A stretch of 64,000 nucleotides of DNA from contig OZ244129.1 of assembly GCA_965215715.1 (NCBI GenBank), forward strand, positions 2,356,001 through 2,420,000. Reading direction: 5' to 3'. Position numbers and translations under genes: made by a program. Shown piece by piece: positions 25,626 to 36,200 of the stretch (position 1 is the first letter of the stretch; every line of letters begins with the position of its first letter). This DNA comes from HXMU1428-3 sp965215715. Lineage in GTDB: Bacteria; Pseudomonadota; Alphaproteobacteria; Rhizobiales; HXMU1428-3. A model generated the notes under the pieces. It did not search any database. It saw nothing but the letters and a program-made list of their open reading frames with translations, and was not told the origin of the DNA.

Positions 25626-28394
25626 ATGGAAAACCGCATCTCTACTTCTGCACCCTTTTTTGACCCAGATGACTTGCGCCAAGAGTTATCTGACCTTTGG
25701 CGCACGCACCAAAAAAATGAAAGCAAGCTGCGCTCTGAAATTTTAAGCCGCTTGTGTGCGTTAAAAAAACATGCCCATGCCCAAGCTGAAAACAAACTGC
25801 TGCAAGATGGAGATGGCCGGCTTTGTTCTGAAGGTTTGAGCCTTTTTCAGGATGAGCTCATCCGGGTGATTTACGACTTTACCACCTGGCATATCTACCG
25901 CGCCAGCAACCCGACTGCGGCTGAGCGTATTGCTATTGTTGCCACTGGTGGTTATGGGCGCGGAGCGCTTGCGCCGGGCTCTGACATAGACCTGTTGTTT
26001 TTGCTCCCCTATAAGCAAACCGCTTGGGGCGAAAGTGTGATTGAATATATCCTTTATCTGTTATGGGATATGGGCTTTAAAGTCGGTCATGCGACACGTT
26101 CTGTGGAACAATCTATTCGCTTTGCCAAAGAGGACATGACCATCAGAACCGCTTTGGTTGACAGCCGTTTTCTTTGGGGCGAGGAACCCCTTTTTGATGA
26201 GTTTGTTACCCAGTTTAAAGATCAGGTCATAAAGGGCAGTGCGCGCGACTTCATTGAAGCAAAGCTTGAAGAGCGTGATGAGCGTCATAAACGCTCTGGT
26301 ACCTCTCGCTATATGGTTGAGCCCAACATTAAAGATGGCAAAGGCGGTCAGCGAGATTTGCACACCCTGCATTGGATCGCCAAATACCTGACCTTTGAAA
26401 AAGATCATCCTGATTTATCGACTTCAGGTATTTTCACACAAGAAGAATATCATACCTTCAAACATTGCGATGATTTTCTATGGACTGTGCGTTGTCACTT
26501 ACATTTTCTAACTGGGCGGCCTGAAGAGCGGATTTCTTTTGATCATCAAAAGGCTATGGCGGAACGGCTTGGCTATCGGCACAGCGATGGCATGCAGGCG
26601 GTTGAACGCTTTATGAAGCATTATTTCCTCATTGCCAAAGAGGTGGGCAACCTCACGCGTATTTTGTGTGCCGACTTGGAAATGAAGCAATTAAAAGCGA
26701 CACCAAAACTTAATACGTTTTTATCTAATTTAGGGTGGAAGCAGCGCTCGGCCTTGCGCAAATCTAGTGATTTTAAAATTGAAAATGGGCGCATCAATAT
26801 CATTCACAAAGACACTTTCAAACGCGACCCGGTTAATCTAATCCGCATTTTTAAAGTTGCTAATAACTTTAACGCTCTTTTGCACCCCAGCGCCATGCGC
26901 CAAATTCGTGCCTCGCTTCGCCTTGTCGATAAAATTCGTGAAGACGCAAATGCTAATCGCATTTTCCTTGAGCTGCTCACTTCTAAAAACAATCCTGAGA
27001 ATGCTTTGCGTCGGATGAATGAATCGGGCGTTTTAGGCCATTTCATCCCTGAGTTTGGCCACATCGTTTCGATGATGCAATTTAACATGTATCACCACTA
27101 TACAGTGGATGAACACCTTATTCGGACTGTTGGCGAACTGGCTTGGATTGATCGCGGCGAAGCGCAAGACCCGCTGCCGCTGTCTCACAATATCATTCAC
27201 ACCATTTCTAAACGGCGTGCATTATATGTCACGGCCTTTTTGCATGACATTGCCAAGGGGCGCAAAGAAGACCACTCAATTGCAGGTGCGCGTGAAGCGC
27301 GCACAATTTGTCCGCGCCTAGGCCTATCTGATACCGAGACCGAGACTGTTGCCTGGCTCATTCAAGAACATCTTACCATGAGCCAATTTGCCCAGAGCCG
27401 TGATTTAAACGACCCGCAAACCATCAAAGATTTTGCTGATATTGTTCAAAGTCTGGAGCGGTTAAAATTATTGCTTGTTCTAACTGTCTGTGACATTCGC
27501 GCTGTGGGTCCAGGCACATGGAATGGTTGGAAAGGCCAGTTGTTAAGAAGCCTTTATCATCAAACAGAACTGTTGCTTTCTGGTGGTCACTCTAGTGAAC
27601 CGCATAAGAACCAAATTGAAAGTGCGATTAATCAGTTTAGAGAAAAACTAACGGACTGGACTGAAGAAGACATTGTCAGCTACGCTGATCGTCATTATCC
27701 AGCCTATTGGCTAAAAACTGATACCGAGACGCAAATTGCGCATGCCAAGCTGGTGAGGAAAGCGCAAACGAAAGACTTAGAACTGGCCTATCAGGTAACA
27801 AGTGATGCCTTTACTGAGCACACTTCAATCACCATCTACACCCCGGCGCATCCGAAATTGTTATCGATGATTGCGGGCAGTTGTGCAACCACGGGCGCTA
27901 ACATCATTGACGCGCAGGTCACCACCACCCAAGACGGTATGGCGCTTGACACCATTTCAATCAAACGTGAATTTGACCATTCTGATGACGAGAAACGCCG
28001 GGCTCAAACCATCACAGATACCTTAGAACAGCTTATTCGCGGCGAGCGCCATTTAAACAACCTGACCCCTAACAAACAAAATTGGAAAGGGCGCAAAGAC
28101 GCCTTTCAAGTCTCTCCAGATGTGACCATTGACAACAGCGTTTCCAATGACCAAACCGTGATAGAAGTGCGCGGCCTTGATCGTCCAGGCCTGTTGTTTG
28201 AGCTTACTCACATGATTGGCGAACTAAATCTCGACATCACCAGTGCGCACATCGCCACGTATGGTGAAAAGGCGGTTGATGTGTTTTACGTCACAGATCT
28301 CACCGGCAGCCAAATTCACAATGAGCGCCGTCAACACCAGATTGAGACCAGCCTGCTTGAAGTGTTACGAGGGGAAAACGCTTTGTGCGCTTAA
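25626..28394 (+). CDS. glnD: bifunctional PII uridylyltransferase/uridylyl-removing enzyme
   Basis: A 922-residue nitrogen sensor that adds UMP to PII proteins when glutamine is low and removes it when glutamine is high. The nucleotidyltransferase domain has GGYGRGALAPGSDIDLLFL (about residues 99-117). The central HD hydrolase domain contains LHDIAKGRKEDHS. Two ACT glutamine-sensing domains lie at the C-terminus (SITIYTPAHPKLLSMIA and VIEVRGLDRPGLLFELT). Length and domain order are normal. The start ATG at 25626 has only a weak ribosome site. Probably co-expressed with mutS. Confidence 0.97.
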   Translation: MENRISTSAPFFDPDDLRQELSDLWRTHQKNESKLRSEILSRLCALKKHAHAQAENKLLQDGDGRLCSEGLSLFQDELIRVIYDFTTWHIYRASNPTAAERIAIVATGGYGRGALAPGSDIDLLFLLPYKQTAWGESVIEYILYLLWDMGFKVGHATRSVEQSIRFAKEDMTIRTALVDSRFLWGEEPLFDEFVTQFKDQVIKGSARDFIEAKLEERDERHKRSGTSRYMVEPNIKDGKGGQRDLHTLHWIAKYLTFEKDHPDLSTSGIFTQEEYHTFKHCDDFLWTVRCHLHFLTGRPEERISFDHQKAMAERLGYRHSDGMQAVERFMKHYFLIAKEVGNLTRILCADLEMKQLKATPKLNTFLSNLGWKQRSALRKSSDFKIENGRINIIHKDTFKRDPVNLIRIFKVANNFNALLHPSAMRQIRASLRLVDKIREDANANRIFLELLTSKNNPENALRRMNESGVLGHFIPEFGHIVSMMQFNMYHHYTVDEHLIRTVGELAWIDRGEAQDPLPLSHNIIHTISKRRALYVTAFLHDIAKGRKEDHSIAGAREARTICPRLGLSDTETETVAWLIQEHLTMSQFAQSRDLNDPQTIKDFADIVQSLERLKLLLVLTVCDIRAVGPGTWNGWKGQLLRSLYHQTELLLSGGHSSEPHKNQIESAINQFREKLTDWTEEDIVSYADRHYPAYWLKTDTETQIAHAKLVRKAQTKDLELAYQVTSDAFTEHTSITIYTPAHPKLLSMIAGSCATTGANIIDAQVTTTQDGMALDTISIKREFDHSDDEKRRAQTITDTLEQLIRGERHLNNLTPNKQNWKGRKDAFQVSPDVTIDNSVSNDQTVIEVRGLDRPGLLFELTHMIGELNLDITSAHIATYGEKAVDVFYVTDLTGSQIHNERRQHQIETSLLEVLRGENALCA

Positions 28395-28403
28395 ATCATG
28401 GGC

Positions 28404-28587
28404 TAGAGCATGTCACTTTGTTTTGAATTCATGCATCATGCTCTTGTCTGTTTGTTTTTGCGTGTCTTTCTTAGTGGCGCTTTAGTATACCCACCAGCAT
28501 CCGCTCTTTATTTATTGCGCTTTAGAATGCCCACCAGCATCCGCTCTTTTTTATTGCGCTTTAGAATGCCCACCAGCATCCGCGCTA
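28404..28587. repeat. TAGAGC element followed by three 40 bp CCCACCAGCATCCGC repeats
   Basis: TAGAGCATG (28404-28412) and CATGCTCT (28437-28444) bound a palindrome with the shared inner block TTTTGAATTCA. Three tandem units starting GCGCTTTAG at 28477, 28517 and 28556 (periods 40 and 39) follow, each with CCCACCAGCATCCGC. The last ends in CGCGCTA, which supplies the TAG stop (28585-28587) of the minus-strand HNH gene. Confidence 0.85.
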
Positions 28588-29190
28588 TTCCTCAAGCTCG
28601 GTATCCCAATAAAGATAATCCATCCAGCTATCATGTAAGTAATTGGGCGGAAACAGACGGCCATTTTTGTGCAATTGAAACACCGTTGGGCGATACGGCT
28701 TTTGACGTGGGATCATGCCAGCTTTGTTGGGCAGCTTATTGCCCTTGGCCAAATTACATGGTGCGCACGCGGCCACCACATTGTCCCAGCGCGTTAGGCC
28801 ACCTTTTGATCGCGGGATAACATGGTCAAAGGTCAGCTCGCTTTTATCGCCGCAATATTGGCACATAAATTTATCACGCAAAAATAAATTAAAGCGGGTA
28901 AAGGCTGGATAGCGGGCCGGGCGCACATAGTTTTTGAGCGCCACCACACTGGGTAAATTCATGGTGAAGGACGGGCTATAGACCTTCTTATCATAAACTT
29001 GCAAAATCTGAACGCGCTCCAGAAACACGGACTTAACCGCTTCCTGCCAGCTCCATAATGATAAGGGATAATAGCTCAAGGGCCGATAATCAGCATTCAA
29101 CACCAAAGCTGGGCACGCCTCCAGAGGGCGCGATTTTAAAGCATTCTTTCCAGCGCGAATGGCTGTATTTAATGTCGTCACAGGCGTCAT
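28585..29190 (-). CDS. HNH endonuclease family protein
   Basis: A 201-residue protein with a C-terminal HNH domain: zinc-knuckle cysteines in CQYCGDKSELTFDHVIP and CAPCNLAKGNK, and the catalytic HNH core DHVIPRSKGGLTRWDNVV. The N-terminal half (ALVLNADYRPLSYYPLSLWS) is the conserved leader of the widespread stand-alone bacterial HNH family whose cellular role is unclear. It does not look like a restriction or intron enzyme, since no partner gene is present. The stop codon lies in a repeat element, as for the M14 gene. The ribosome site is very close to the ATG at 29188-29190, so the start is somewhat uncertain. Confidence 0.88.
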   Translation of the reverse strand: MTPVTTLNTAIRAGKNALKSRPLEACPALVLNADYRPLSYYPLSLWSWQEAVKSVFLERVQILQVYDKKVYSPSFTMNLPSVVALKNYVRPARYPAFTRFNLFLRDKFMCQYCGDKSELTFDHVIPRSKGGLTRWDNVVAACAPCNLAKGNKLPNKAGMIPRQKPYRPTVFQLHKNGRLFPPNYLHDSWMDYLYWDTELEE

Positions 29191-29233
29191 TCCTCACTCA
29201 TCTTAAAGGGGAAAGGCAACACACAACATAAAT

Positions 29234-29401
29234 AGCGTTTCATTGGTCCCAAAACCGGAACCCACTTTTGGGTGAAACGCTCTTTTTTCCTAAAGCGTTT
29301 CATTGATCCCAAAACCGGCATCCACTTTTGGGTGAAACGCTCTTTTTTTCTGAAGCGTTTCATTGGCCCCAAAACCGGCATCCACTTTTGGGTGAAACGC
29401 T
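29234..29401. repeat. three 60 bp palindromic tandem repeats
   Basis: Units start at 29234, 29294 and 29354, an exact 60 bp period. Each unit reads AGCGTTTC at the left and GAAACGCT at the right, with inner CCCAAAA/TTTTGGG arms and the shared loop ACCGGCATCCA. Copy 1 has ACCGGAACCCA. The array fills much of the 380-base gap between the HNH and esterase genes. It has the same architecture as the arrays near 10.4 and 32.8 kb. Confidence 0.92.
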
Positions 29402-29570
29402 CTAAAACGCAACTTCGAAATACCAGCGAACCATGACACGTTGATGACGAGCATGTCGTATATGAGAAAGATTGTAAAGGGGACAATGTCTTTAATCTTT
29501 ACAAGTGATTATCCTGTCACATTCAACAGTGAAAGGCCTGCTCACTTGCCCCTTTCATCTGCGATCAAGT

Positions 29571-30215
29571 CTACAGAACTTTGCCTAAAAACTGCCCTCC
29601 CAACTGCAATCCCATTGCGTCAATGCCATGGCCCACACCCGGGCTAACATGGCTTTGCAGGTCAATCCCTGCATCTTTAAGCGCTTTTTCTGCCTCTCTA
29701 AACATATGTAGGGGAAGAACCTCATCCATTGCCCCATGCACCAACAATACAGGTGCTTTATGGGTCAATTGGCCCTTTAAATGTTCAGGCCCGGCCAGCT
29801 TGCCAGAATAACCAATAATGCCAGCCAAAGGCTTTGAGCGGCGCAAGCCCACATGCAAAGCCATCATTGTCCCTTGGGAAAACCCAACCAAAACCAACTT
29901 CGACTCATCCAAGCCATAGTGCTTTAATTCTTGATCCAGGAATGTTTGCAGGACCGGGCTGGCCTTTTCAACACCGCGCCAATATTCCGTTGGGTCGCGC
30001 ATGGTCAAATCAAACCATTGAAACCCGCCAAATACGCTCATCTCGCACGGTTCAGGCGCATCTGGGCTGATAAAAGCAGTATTGGGCGCAATTGCCTTCC
30101 ATTGGTTTCCAATGCCTATCAGATCTTGCCCATTGGCCCCATAGCCGTGCAAAAACACCACCAGTGATTTCACCTTACCCTCTTGGGGCTCAATTCGATA
30201 AACTTGTCCGACCAC
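29571..30215 (-). CDS. phospholipase/carboxylesterase-type alpha/beta hydrolase
   Basis: A serine hydrolase of about 214 residues. The nucleophile elbow is GFSQGTMMA, the oxyanion region HGYGANGQDL is near residue 25, the aspartate is in HGAMDEVLP and the catalytic histidine in GVGHGID. This fits the YpfH/carboxylesterase (dienelactone hydrolase-like) group; the substrate is unknown. The best start is the GTG at 30213-30215, six bases from AGGAG. The ATG two codons upstream directly abuts that ribosome site. No signal peptide. Confidence 0.88.
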   Translation of the reverse strand: MVGQVYRIEPQEGKVKSLVVFLHGYGANGQDLIGIGNQWKAIAPNTAFISPDAPEPCEMSVFGGFQWFDLTMRDPTEYWRGVEKASPVLQTFLDQELKHYGLDESKLVLVGFSQGTMMALHVGLRRSKPLAGIIGYSGKLAGPEHLKGQLTHKAPVLLVHGAMDEVLPLHMFREAEKALKDAGIDLQSHVSPGVGHGIDAMGLQLGGQFLGKVL

Positions 30216-30401
30216 ACACATCTCCTAGAATTTTACCAAAAACGCACCTGCATAGATTTAAGTTGGTACACACTCTTGATAAAGCCAGCTTAAAGAGAGA
30301 GACATTATATATCCCCTTGTTCGCCACTTTAAATTTTTGCGGAAAAAAATCCACCCTGAAATGCAGCATCCCTCAACCAAAAGATAGCGGAAAGACTGAC
30401 A

Positions 30402-31898
30402 TCACCGCACGCTTGGGTAAAGTTCTTCAAACGGCACAGCAACCCCTGTGTTTTGGACGATGCGGCAATGATGACGATCTAAGGCACGCACATGGGGCAC
30501 ACCGCAAGAGTTTGCAATCAACCCTGAACCGTAGTGAATTTTGCCGACAAAATTTGCCACCCGTTGCGCTTTGTCTGTTGGGTCTAGCCCCCTTTGTAGC
30601 CTGCGATCATGAGTTGTAATGCCTGTGGGACATGTGTTTTTGTTGCATTTCAAAGCCTGAATGCAGCCCAGCGCAAACATGAACCCTCTGGCAGAGACAA
30701 CCACATCTGCACCTGCACAATAGGCCCAGGCCACATCGGCCGGTGTGATCAGCTTGCCAGAGGCAATCACTTTAATCCGGTCTCTCAAGCCATTGGCTTT
30801 TAACTTGTCCACCACCAAAGGCAAAGCTTGGCGTATGGGCAGGCCAACATTGTCGATTAAGGGCATTGGGGCCGCGCCCGTCCCGCCATCGCCAGAGTCA
30901 ATGGTGATAAAATCAGGGGCAGCCGCCAAACCGGCCTGGCTAATCGCATTTGCGAACTCATCAAACCAGTTGGCCGATCCCACCACCATTTTAATGCCAA
31001 CCGGTTTATTGGTTAGCCGTCTGATATTAGCAATAAAGGCGAGCAAATGTTCAATGCTGTCAATTTCAGGGTGACGATTAAACGAAATAGAGGGCTCGCC
31101 AGGTTGAATACCGCGAATGCGTGCAATCTCTTCGGTTACCTTTTCTCCTGGTAAAATTCCGCCCTTGCCCGGCTTTGCGCCTTGGCTAAGTTTAATCTCA
31201 AACATTTTGATATAAGGAAAACCGCCCAACTCTTTTAATTTTTCCTCATCAAGCTGGCCTTGGGCATCGCGCACGCCGTATTTGGCCGTACCGATTTGAA
31301 AAACAATATCGGCGTTGCCATGCAAATGATAGGGCGATAAGCCGCCCTCGCCGGTGTTCATCCAACACCCTGCCAGCTCAGCTCCTTTAGATAAAGCTTT
31401 GACCGCTGGGCTTGAAAGCGCGCCAAAACTCATCCCAGAGATATTGATGATGGATTTCGCCTGGTACGGGTTGGCACAATCAGGTCCAAAAATAACAGCC
31501 GGTGGTTTTTGCGCATCCGTGTCGAGCAAGGGAAAGGGGCTGTTATTAAAAATAACAGTGCCGGTGACCCCAAGGTTTTTGGTTGAGCCAAAAGCGACCG
31601 TGTTATCAACGCCGCGCGACGATTTATAAACCCATTCACGCTCGGCCCGATTAAAGGGCATTTCCTCTCGGTCCATAGCAAAGAAATATTGGCGGAAAAA
31701 TTCACCCAGCTCACTAAAAATATAGCGAAAGCGCCCAATCACTGGATAGTTATAGCGAATGCTATCGCGGGTTTGGTTTTTATCGATGATAAACAACACA
31801 ATGGCATACAGCACCAACAAGCCCAGAACGAAAATAAACAAAGCTGATAAAGAAACCAGCCCCACCATTGCGTATTGAAAAAACACATTCATGCTCAT
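30402..31898 (-). CDS. membrane-anchored FMN-binding glutamate synthase-like protein
   Basis: A 498-residue protein. One or two N-terminal hydrophobic segments (residues 8-40) anchor it. The rest resembles the FMN/iron-sulfur central domain of glutamate synthase large subunit: INISGMSFGALSSPAVKALS, PGKGGILPGEKV, TIDSGDGGTGAAPMPL, and cysteines in CNKNTCPTGITTHD for a 3Fe-4S cluster. The amidotransferase and C-terminal domains of true GltB are absent, so ammonia transfer from glutamine is not expected. Substrate and role are unknown. The start is the ATG at 31896-31898 with SD GGGAGGG; an upstream in-frame TTG overlaps it. Confidence 0.88.
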   Translation of the reverse strand: MSMNVFFQYAMVGLVSLSALFIFVLGLLVLYAIVLFIIDKNQTRDSIRYNYPVIGRFRYIFSELGEFFRQYFFAMDREEMPFNRAEREWVYKSSRGVDNTVAFGSTKNLGVTGTVIFNNSPFPLLDTDAQKPPAVIFGPDCANPYQAKSIINISGMSFGALSSPAVKALSKGAELAGCWMNTGEGGLSPYHLHGNADIVFQIGTAKYGVRDAQGQLDEEKLKELGGFPYIKMFEIKLSQGAKPGKGGILPGEKVTEEIARIRGIQPGEPSISFNRHPEIDSIEHLLAFIANIRRLTNKPVGIKMVVGSANWFDEFANAISQAGLAAAPDFITIDSGDGGTGAAPMPLIDNVGLPIRQALPLVVDKLKANGLRDRIKVIASGKLITPADVAWAYCAGADVVVSARGFMFALGCIQALKCNKNTCPTGITTHDRRLQRGLDPTDKAQRVANFVGKIHYGSGLIANSCGVPHVRALDRHHCRIVQNTGVAVPFEELYPSVR

Positions 31899-32000
31899 GA
31901 CATCACCCTCCCACAACCAAGCAGCATTATTATTACATCAGATGTTACACATAAGGACCCTCACAGTCACTTGACTTCTTTGTGTAAGTTTTGTGAGCAA

Positions 32001-32033
32001 AAAAAAACGACTGTGAGGACAGTCGCTTTTTTT
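32001..32033. terminator. bidirectional rho-independent terminator
   Basis: CGACTGT (32008-32014) and ACAGTCG (32019-32025) form a 7 bp stem with loop GAGG. Seven A precede it and seven T follow it, so it can end transcription of the OmpA-family gene on the minus strand. It lies between that gene and the GltS-like gene. Confidence 0.88.
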
Positions 32034-32060
32034 CATTTATTCAAATGAGACGTAACATTA

Positions 32061-32684
32061 TTAGTGACTTAAATTCGTCACCTGCACCCGGCGGTTTTCA
32101 CCCGATTCTGGAAACTCAAAATCTTTGAGTTCCTCTTCACCAAAGCCAACGGCCACCAATTTAGCCGGCTCAATATTAAAACTTTCCATTAAGAAATGCT
32201 TCACAGCCTTGGCCCGCCTTTGGCTCAAGGTCAGGTTATAATGGTCGCTGCCGCGCGCATCTGTGTGTCCGCCAACCAAAAATGTACCGGCTTTTAAATC
32301 TTTATGCAAAAGCGCTTGGCCAAGTTTGACCAAAGTCGGGATCGATTGCGGGGTGATTTTGGCTGAATTATAGTCAAAATATATGGTCAAATCGATGGTT
32401 GGTAATTTGTATTTTTCAACAATTTCGACCAACTCTTTGCGGTCTTCAGGGGTGTGTTCTTCAACCTTTTTCTTGGCCACTTCAATCACCAGCCCGCGGG
32501 TTCTTTTCCGCTCTTTATCAACACCGCCGCCAAGACCGCGGGTTAACTTCTTGATCGGTTTTGCCTTCAGGCTGCGCACCAATTGGTCTTTGCTAAGGCT
32601 CTCTTGGGCCATCAAAGAAGCAGAGCTTGTAATCAACACACCGGCTATAAGCCCAGCTGCCAGCAATGGTAATGTCTGTTTCAT
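32061..32684 (-). CDS. OmpA-family outer-membrane/periplasmic protein
   Basis: A 207-residue exported protein. A signal peptide covers residues 1-26 (SSASLMAQ). The C-terminal OmpA-like peptidoglycan-binding domain spans about 90-205, with FDYNSAKITPQS, GGHTDARGSDHYNLTLSQRRA and NRRVQV. No beta-barrel precedes the domain, only a basic linker (KRKRTRGLVIEVAKKK), so it is a small periplasmic peptidoglycan-linked protein rather than a porin. Start ATG follows AAGGAGAG. A bidirectional terminator lies after the stop codon. Confidence 0.92.
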   Translation of the reverse strand: MKQTLPLLAAGLIAGVLITSSASLMAQESLSKDQLVRSLKAKPIKKLTRGLGGGVDKERKRTRGLVIEVAKKKVEEHTPEDRKELVEIVEKYKLPTIDLTIYFDYNSAKITPQSIPTLVKLGQALLHKDLKAGTFLVGGHTDARGSDHYNLTLSQRRAKAVKHFLMESFNIEPAKLVAVGFGEEELKDFEFPESGENRRVQVTNLSH

Positions 32685-32697
32685 AATTCTCTCCTTC

Positions 32698-32865
32698 TAG
32701 AGCGTTTCGCATTTTAATGAATTCAAAGTCACGCTCTATCTTTTTGTTTGTGCGTGTCTTTTTTCACAAAACCGGCATCCACTTTTGTGCGACACGCTCT
32801 ATCTTTTTGTTTGTGCGTGTCTTTTTTTCACAAAACCGGCATCCACTTTTGTGCGACACGCTCTA
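32698..32865. repeat. TAGAGC-ended element with two 62 bp palindromic units
   Basis: The ends TAGAGCGTTTCGC (32698-32710) and GCGACACGCTCTA (32853-32865) are inverted repeats with one mismatch. Inside are the shared block TTTTAATGAATTCA and two tandem units, each GCGTGTC...CACAAAA-ACCGGCATCCA-CTTTTGTG...GACACGC. The rest of the 554-base gap up to the cytochrome gene is AT-rich, without clear features. Confidence 0.88.
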
Positions 32866-33238
32866 GTCAGAAAATCTGCCTCTTCATAAATGGGCAACAA
32901 TCTGATTTAGAAAATATAAAATCTAAACCAGATTATACAGGCCAACCTTCACTTTCGCAAAACCTTAAAAATTAAATATTTGTCATGTTTGGGCTGCAGT
33001 ATGCTATTGATTCTAAAAGCAATCCTGCATTCTTACATTAAGAAAATTTAATACTATAAAGCTTGCCAGACAAAACACCTCACGTTTACTATAGAGGCAA
33101 GAAAATAAAATTGATCTGTAGAAATACATGAAATTTTAAGTGCTGTTTAATTAAGCCTTAGGCCAGAACAAGCAAACAAAACAACCCCCAGCTATTTGCT
33201 GATAGCAACCGGTCAAAACAGACATGAGGGACATGACA

Positions 33239-36200
33239 ATGAAACACTCGCAAGACAGAACGCTCACATCACTCTTTATGCGCCCTTTAAAACAACAAGC
33301 AAGGCACAAACTTGCAGTCTTGGCCATAACTGCGCTCAGTGCCAATGCTCTCACCACAAGCCCTGTGATGGCCCAAGCTGATTTAAAAAATGGGGAATAT
33401 ATGTTCACCATTGCCGGTTGTGGATCTTGTCATGGTCAAAAAGGAGACCCGAAAAAACTCACCGGTGGTTATGAAATCAAAACTGAGTTTGGCACTTTTG
33501 TCACCCCTAACATTTCGCCTGACCCTGAACACGGCATTGGCAAATGGAGCAAAGGAGACTTTTTTGCCGCGTTAAAAGAAGGTATTTCCCCGCGCGGCAG
33601 CCATTATTATCCTTCTTTTCCTTACAGCTCTTATGCTGGTATGACCAAAAAAGATATTTTTGATATTTACGACTATATCAAAACCTTGCCGGCCATTGCG
33701 GTCGCCTCTGTGAAACACAAACTTTCTTTCCCTTATAATTTACGCAGCAGCGTTGGCCTTTGGAAAATTGCTGCCGCTTTACCAGAAAACTTCACCCCAA
33801 CAGTTGGCGAGAGTGACGCTTATAACCGGGGCAAATATTTGGTTGAACATGTTGCCCATTGCGGTGAATGCCACACACCGCGCTCTTCTTTGTTTCAAAC
33901 GCTTGATCAAAACCGCCGGTTTGAAGGCACAGTTTTGAACGGTGAAAATGTGCCGGGCATCACTTCCAAGAAACTTAAACGCAAAGGCATTGATGCTTTC
34001 TTGAAAAGCATGACCGAAGGTGTCACTTTGCGCGGCAAGCCAATGGACTCTAAAGGCATGCTGAAAGTGGTCGATAATATGAAAAAATTATCAAAAGAAG
34101 ACCACCAAGCCATTTACACATACCTCACCGGCACAGAAGCCATTGTCACAGAATATAAAGTGGAACCAGTGGCCATTGCTGAGACCACTGTGATTGCCTC
34201 AACTGATAATGTGCTGACCAATGAAACAGAACAATTCTTTGCCAAATATTGCAGCTCATGTCATGCGGCTTCTTCTGGTAAAGACGCTGCCAAGAAAGAT
34301 TTTACCTACACAAATCTTCAAGCTTTGGCCAGAGACGCTTCTTTGGTCACACCAGGCGATCCTGATAAATCTGACATTTATCTCTCTGTCAAAGACGGCA
34401 CTATGCCAAAACACGGTGTACGCCCTGATGCACAAGAAGTTGCCGCTCTTTTCCAGTGGATCAAAGATCTGAAACCTGAAGAAGAAGAAAAGATTGTCAA
34501 AACCGGTGGTGAAGATGAACCGCAAGAAACCGAACAACCGGAAGAAACGGTTGCTGAGCGTGAATTCTTGAGTGACGAAACAATTTACCAGGCAATCTTA
34601 AATGATCTGGTGAACGTGTCAGAATTTGAACGCAGCGAGACGCGCTATGTTAGCCATGCTCATCTTTATAATTCTGCCCCCAAAACGGCCACACCAGAAC
34701 AGCTAGAAGCCAATCTGAGATATTACACGCTGGCCACGGCTAAGTTGATCAACTCAGTTTCCTATGCGCCAACTTTGCATAAGCCTGTTCCTGTTGAAGG
34801 GACCAATGGCACAGTTCTGCGCATTAACATTGGCGACTTGAAATGGAATGATCACATCTGGGCAAAAATTGAAAAACTTTACCCCTATGCTGTGATTGCT
34901 GACAAAGGCTCTGCTCTTGGTCAGATTCAAAACATCACCCATGCCAAAGCGCCTATTCTTAAAAGTGATTGGCTTGCCTTCACAGCTAGCCGTGCACCGC
35001 TTTATAATGTGTTGCTACGCTTGCCTGACACTTTAACCGAGCTTGAAAGACAATTGGGCATTGATGCGAACCGCAACATTGACAAAGGCGATGTTATTCG
35101 CGCCGCCTTTACAGCTGGCCATTCCGGCGTGTCAGATCACAACCGCCTTATTGAGCGCCATGATCTGCCAGGTGGTGGTTATTACTGGAAGTCTTATGAC
35201 TTTGGTGGTTCTGACAAAGAACGCTCTTTAATCCAGCATCCGTTTGGTCCAATTGGTGTCAAAAACCTGCCTGATCATGCTGTTCCCTTTGTGCATGATG
35301 GTGGCGAAGTGTTCTATAAGCTGCCAAACGGCCTGCAAGCTTACTACTTGGCTGATGGTAAAGATAAGTTTATTCCATCAGGGCCGACAGAGGTTGTGCG
35401 CGATCACACCCGCCCGCCTGGGCTTGGCATTGAAGTGGTGAATGCGGCCTCTTGCATGTCTTGCCATGCTGACGGCATCATCTTTAAACGTGATGAGCTG
35501 CGCGACTTTGCCGAAAAATCTTCAAACTTCACGGTCAACCAAATGAAGTTTTTAAGAGAGCTTTATCCTGGTAAAGAAAAACTGCGCGAAGTTTACAAAG
35601 CTGACCAAAAAATCTTTACCAACGCTCTGTTAGAGCTGGGCATTGGCCGCCGGTTAGAAGATGGTCGCTTTGAAAATATCTCAGTGACGATCAAGGACTC
35701 TGGCAAAACCCGTGAATTGATCGGCTTTTTGGCAGACCAATATCAAGATGCGATGAACCACACCCGTGTGGCGGCTGAATTCGGCCTTGAAAGCGAAGAG
35801 TTCGACAAGCGGATCGAATCCATTCCAGCCAAATTCCACACAGCCTTGCAAGAAGGGTTGCGCATTCGCAACTTGCTCCAAAATGGCATTCTTTTACAAC
35901 GCAACCAATATGAGCACATTTTCCCTCAATTGGTGGAAGGCCTAACAGGCTTTGAAGCGGCCACACACTCTCTTGTGGTTGCAGACAAAAAACAGGAGGT
36001 TAAATTCACACCTGTTGCCATTACCCATGAAGAGCGCAAGAAAAACCGCGATGATCGCTTAAATCTTGTGGTCAAGGTTGCTAAAAATAAATTTTTCTTT
36101 GGCGAGACACTTAACTTTACCGTCTCTTCCAGCAAAACTTGTGAGCTTAACATTATCTATAAACAAGCTGACGGTTCCATTGTCCTGCTTCCACCAACCA

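Noticed and set aside
29187..29486. 99-residue minus-strand ORF
   Set aside because: It is a translation of the three 60 bp repeats, giving a repeated peptide; no ribosome site or family support.
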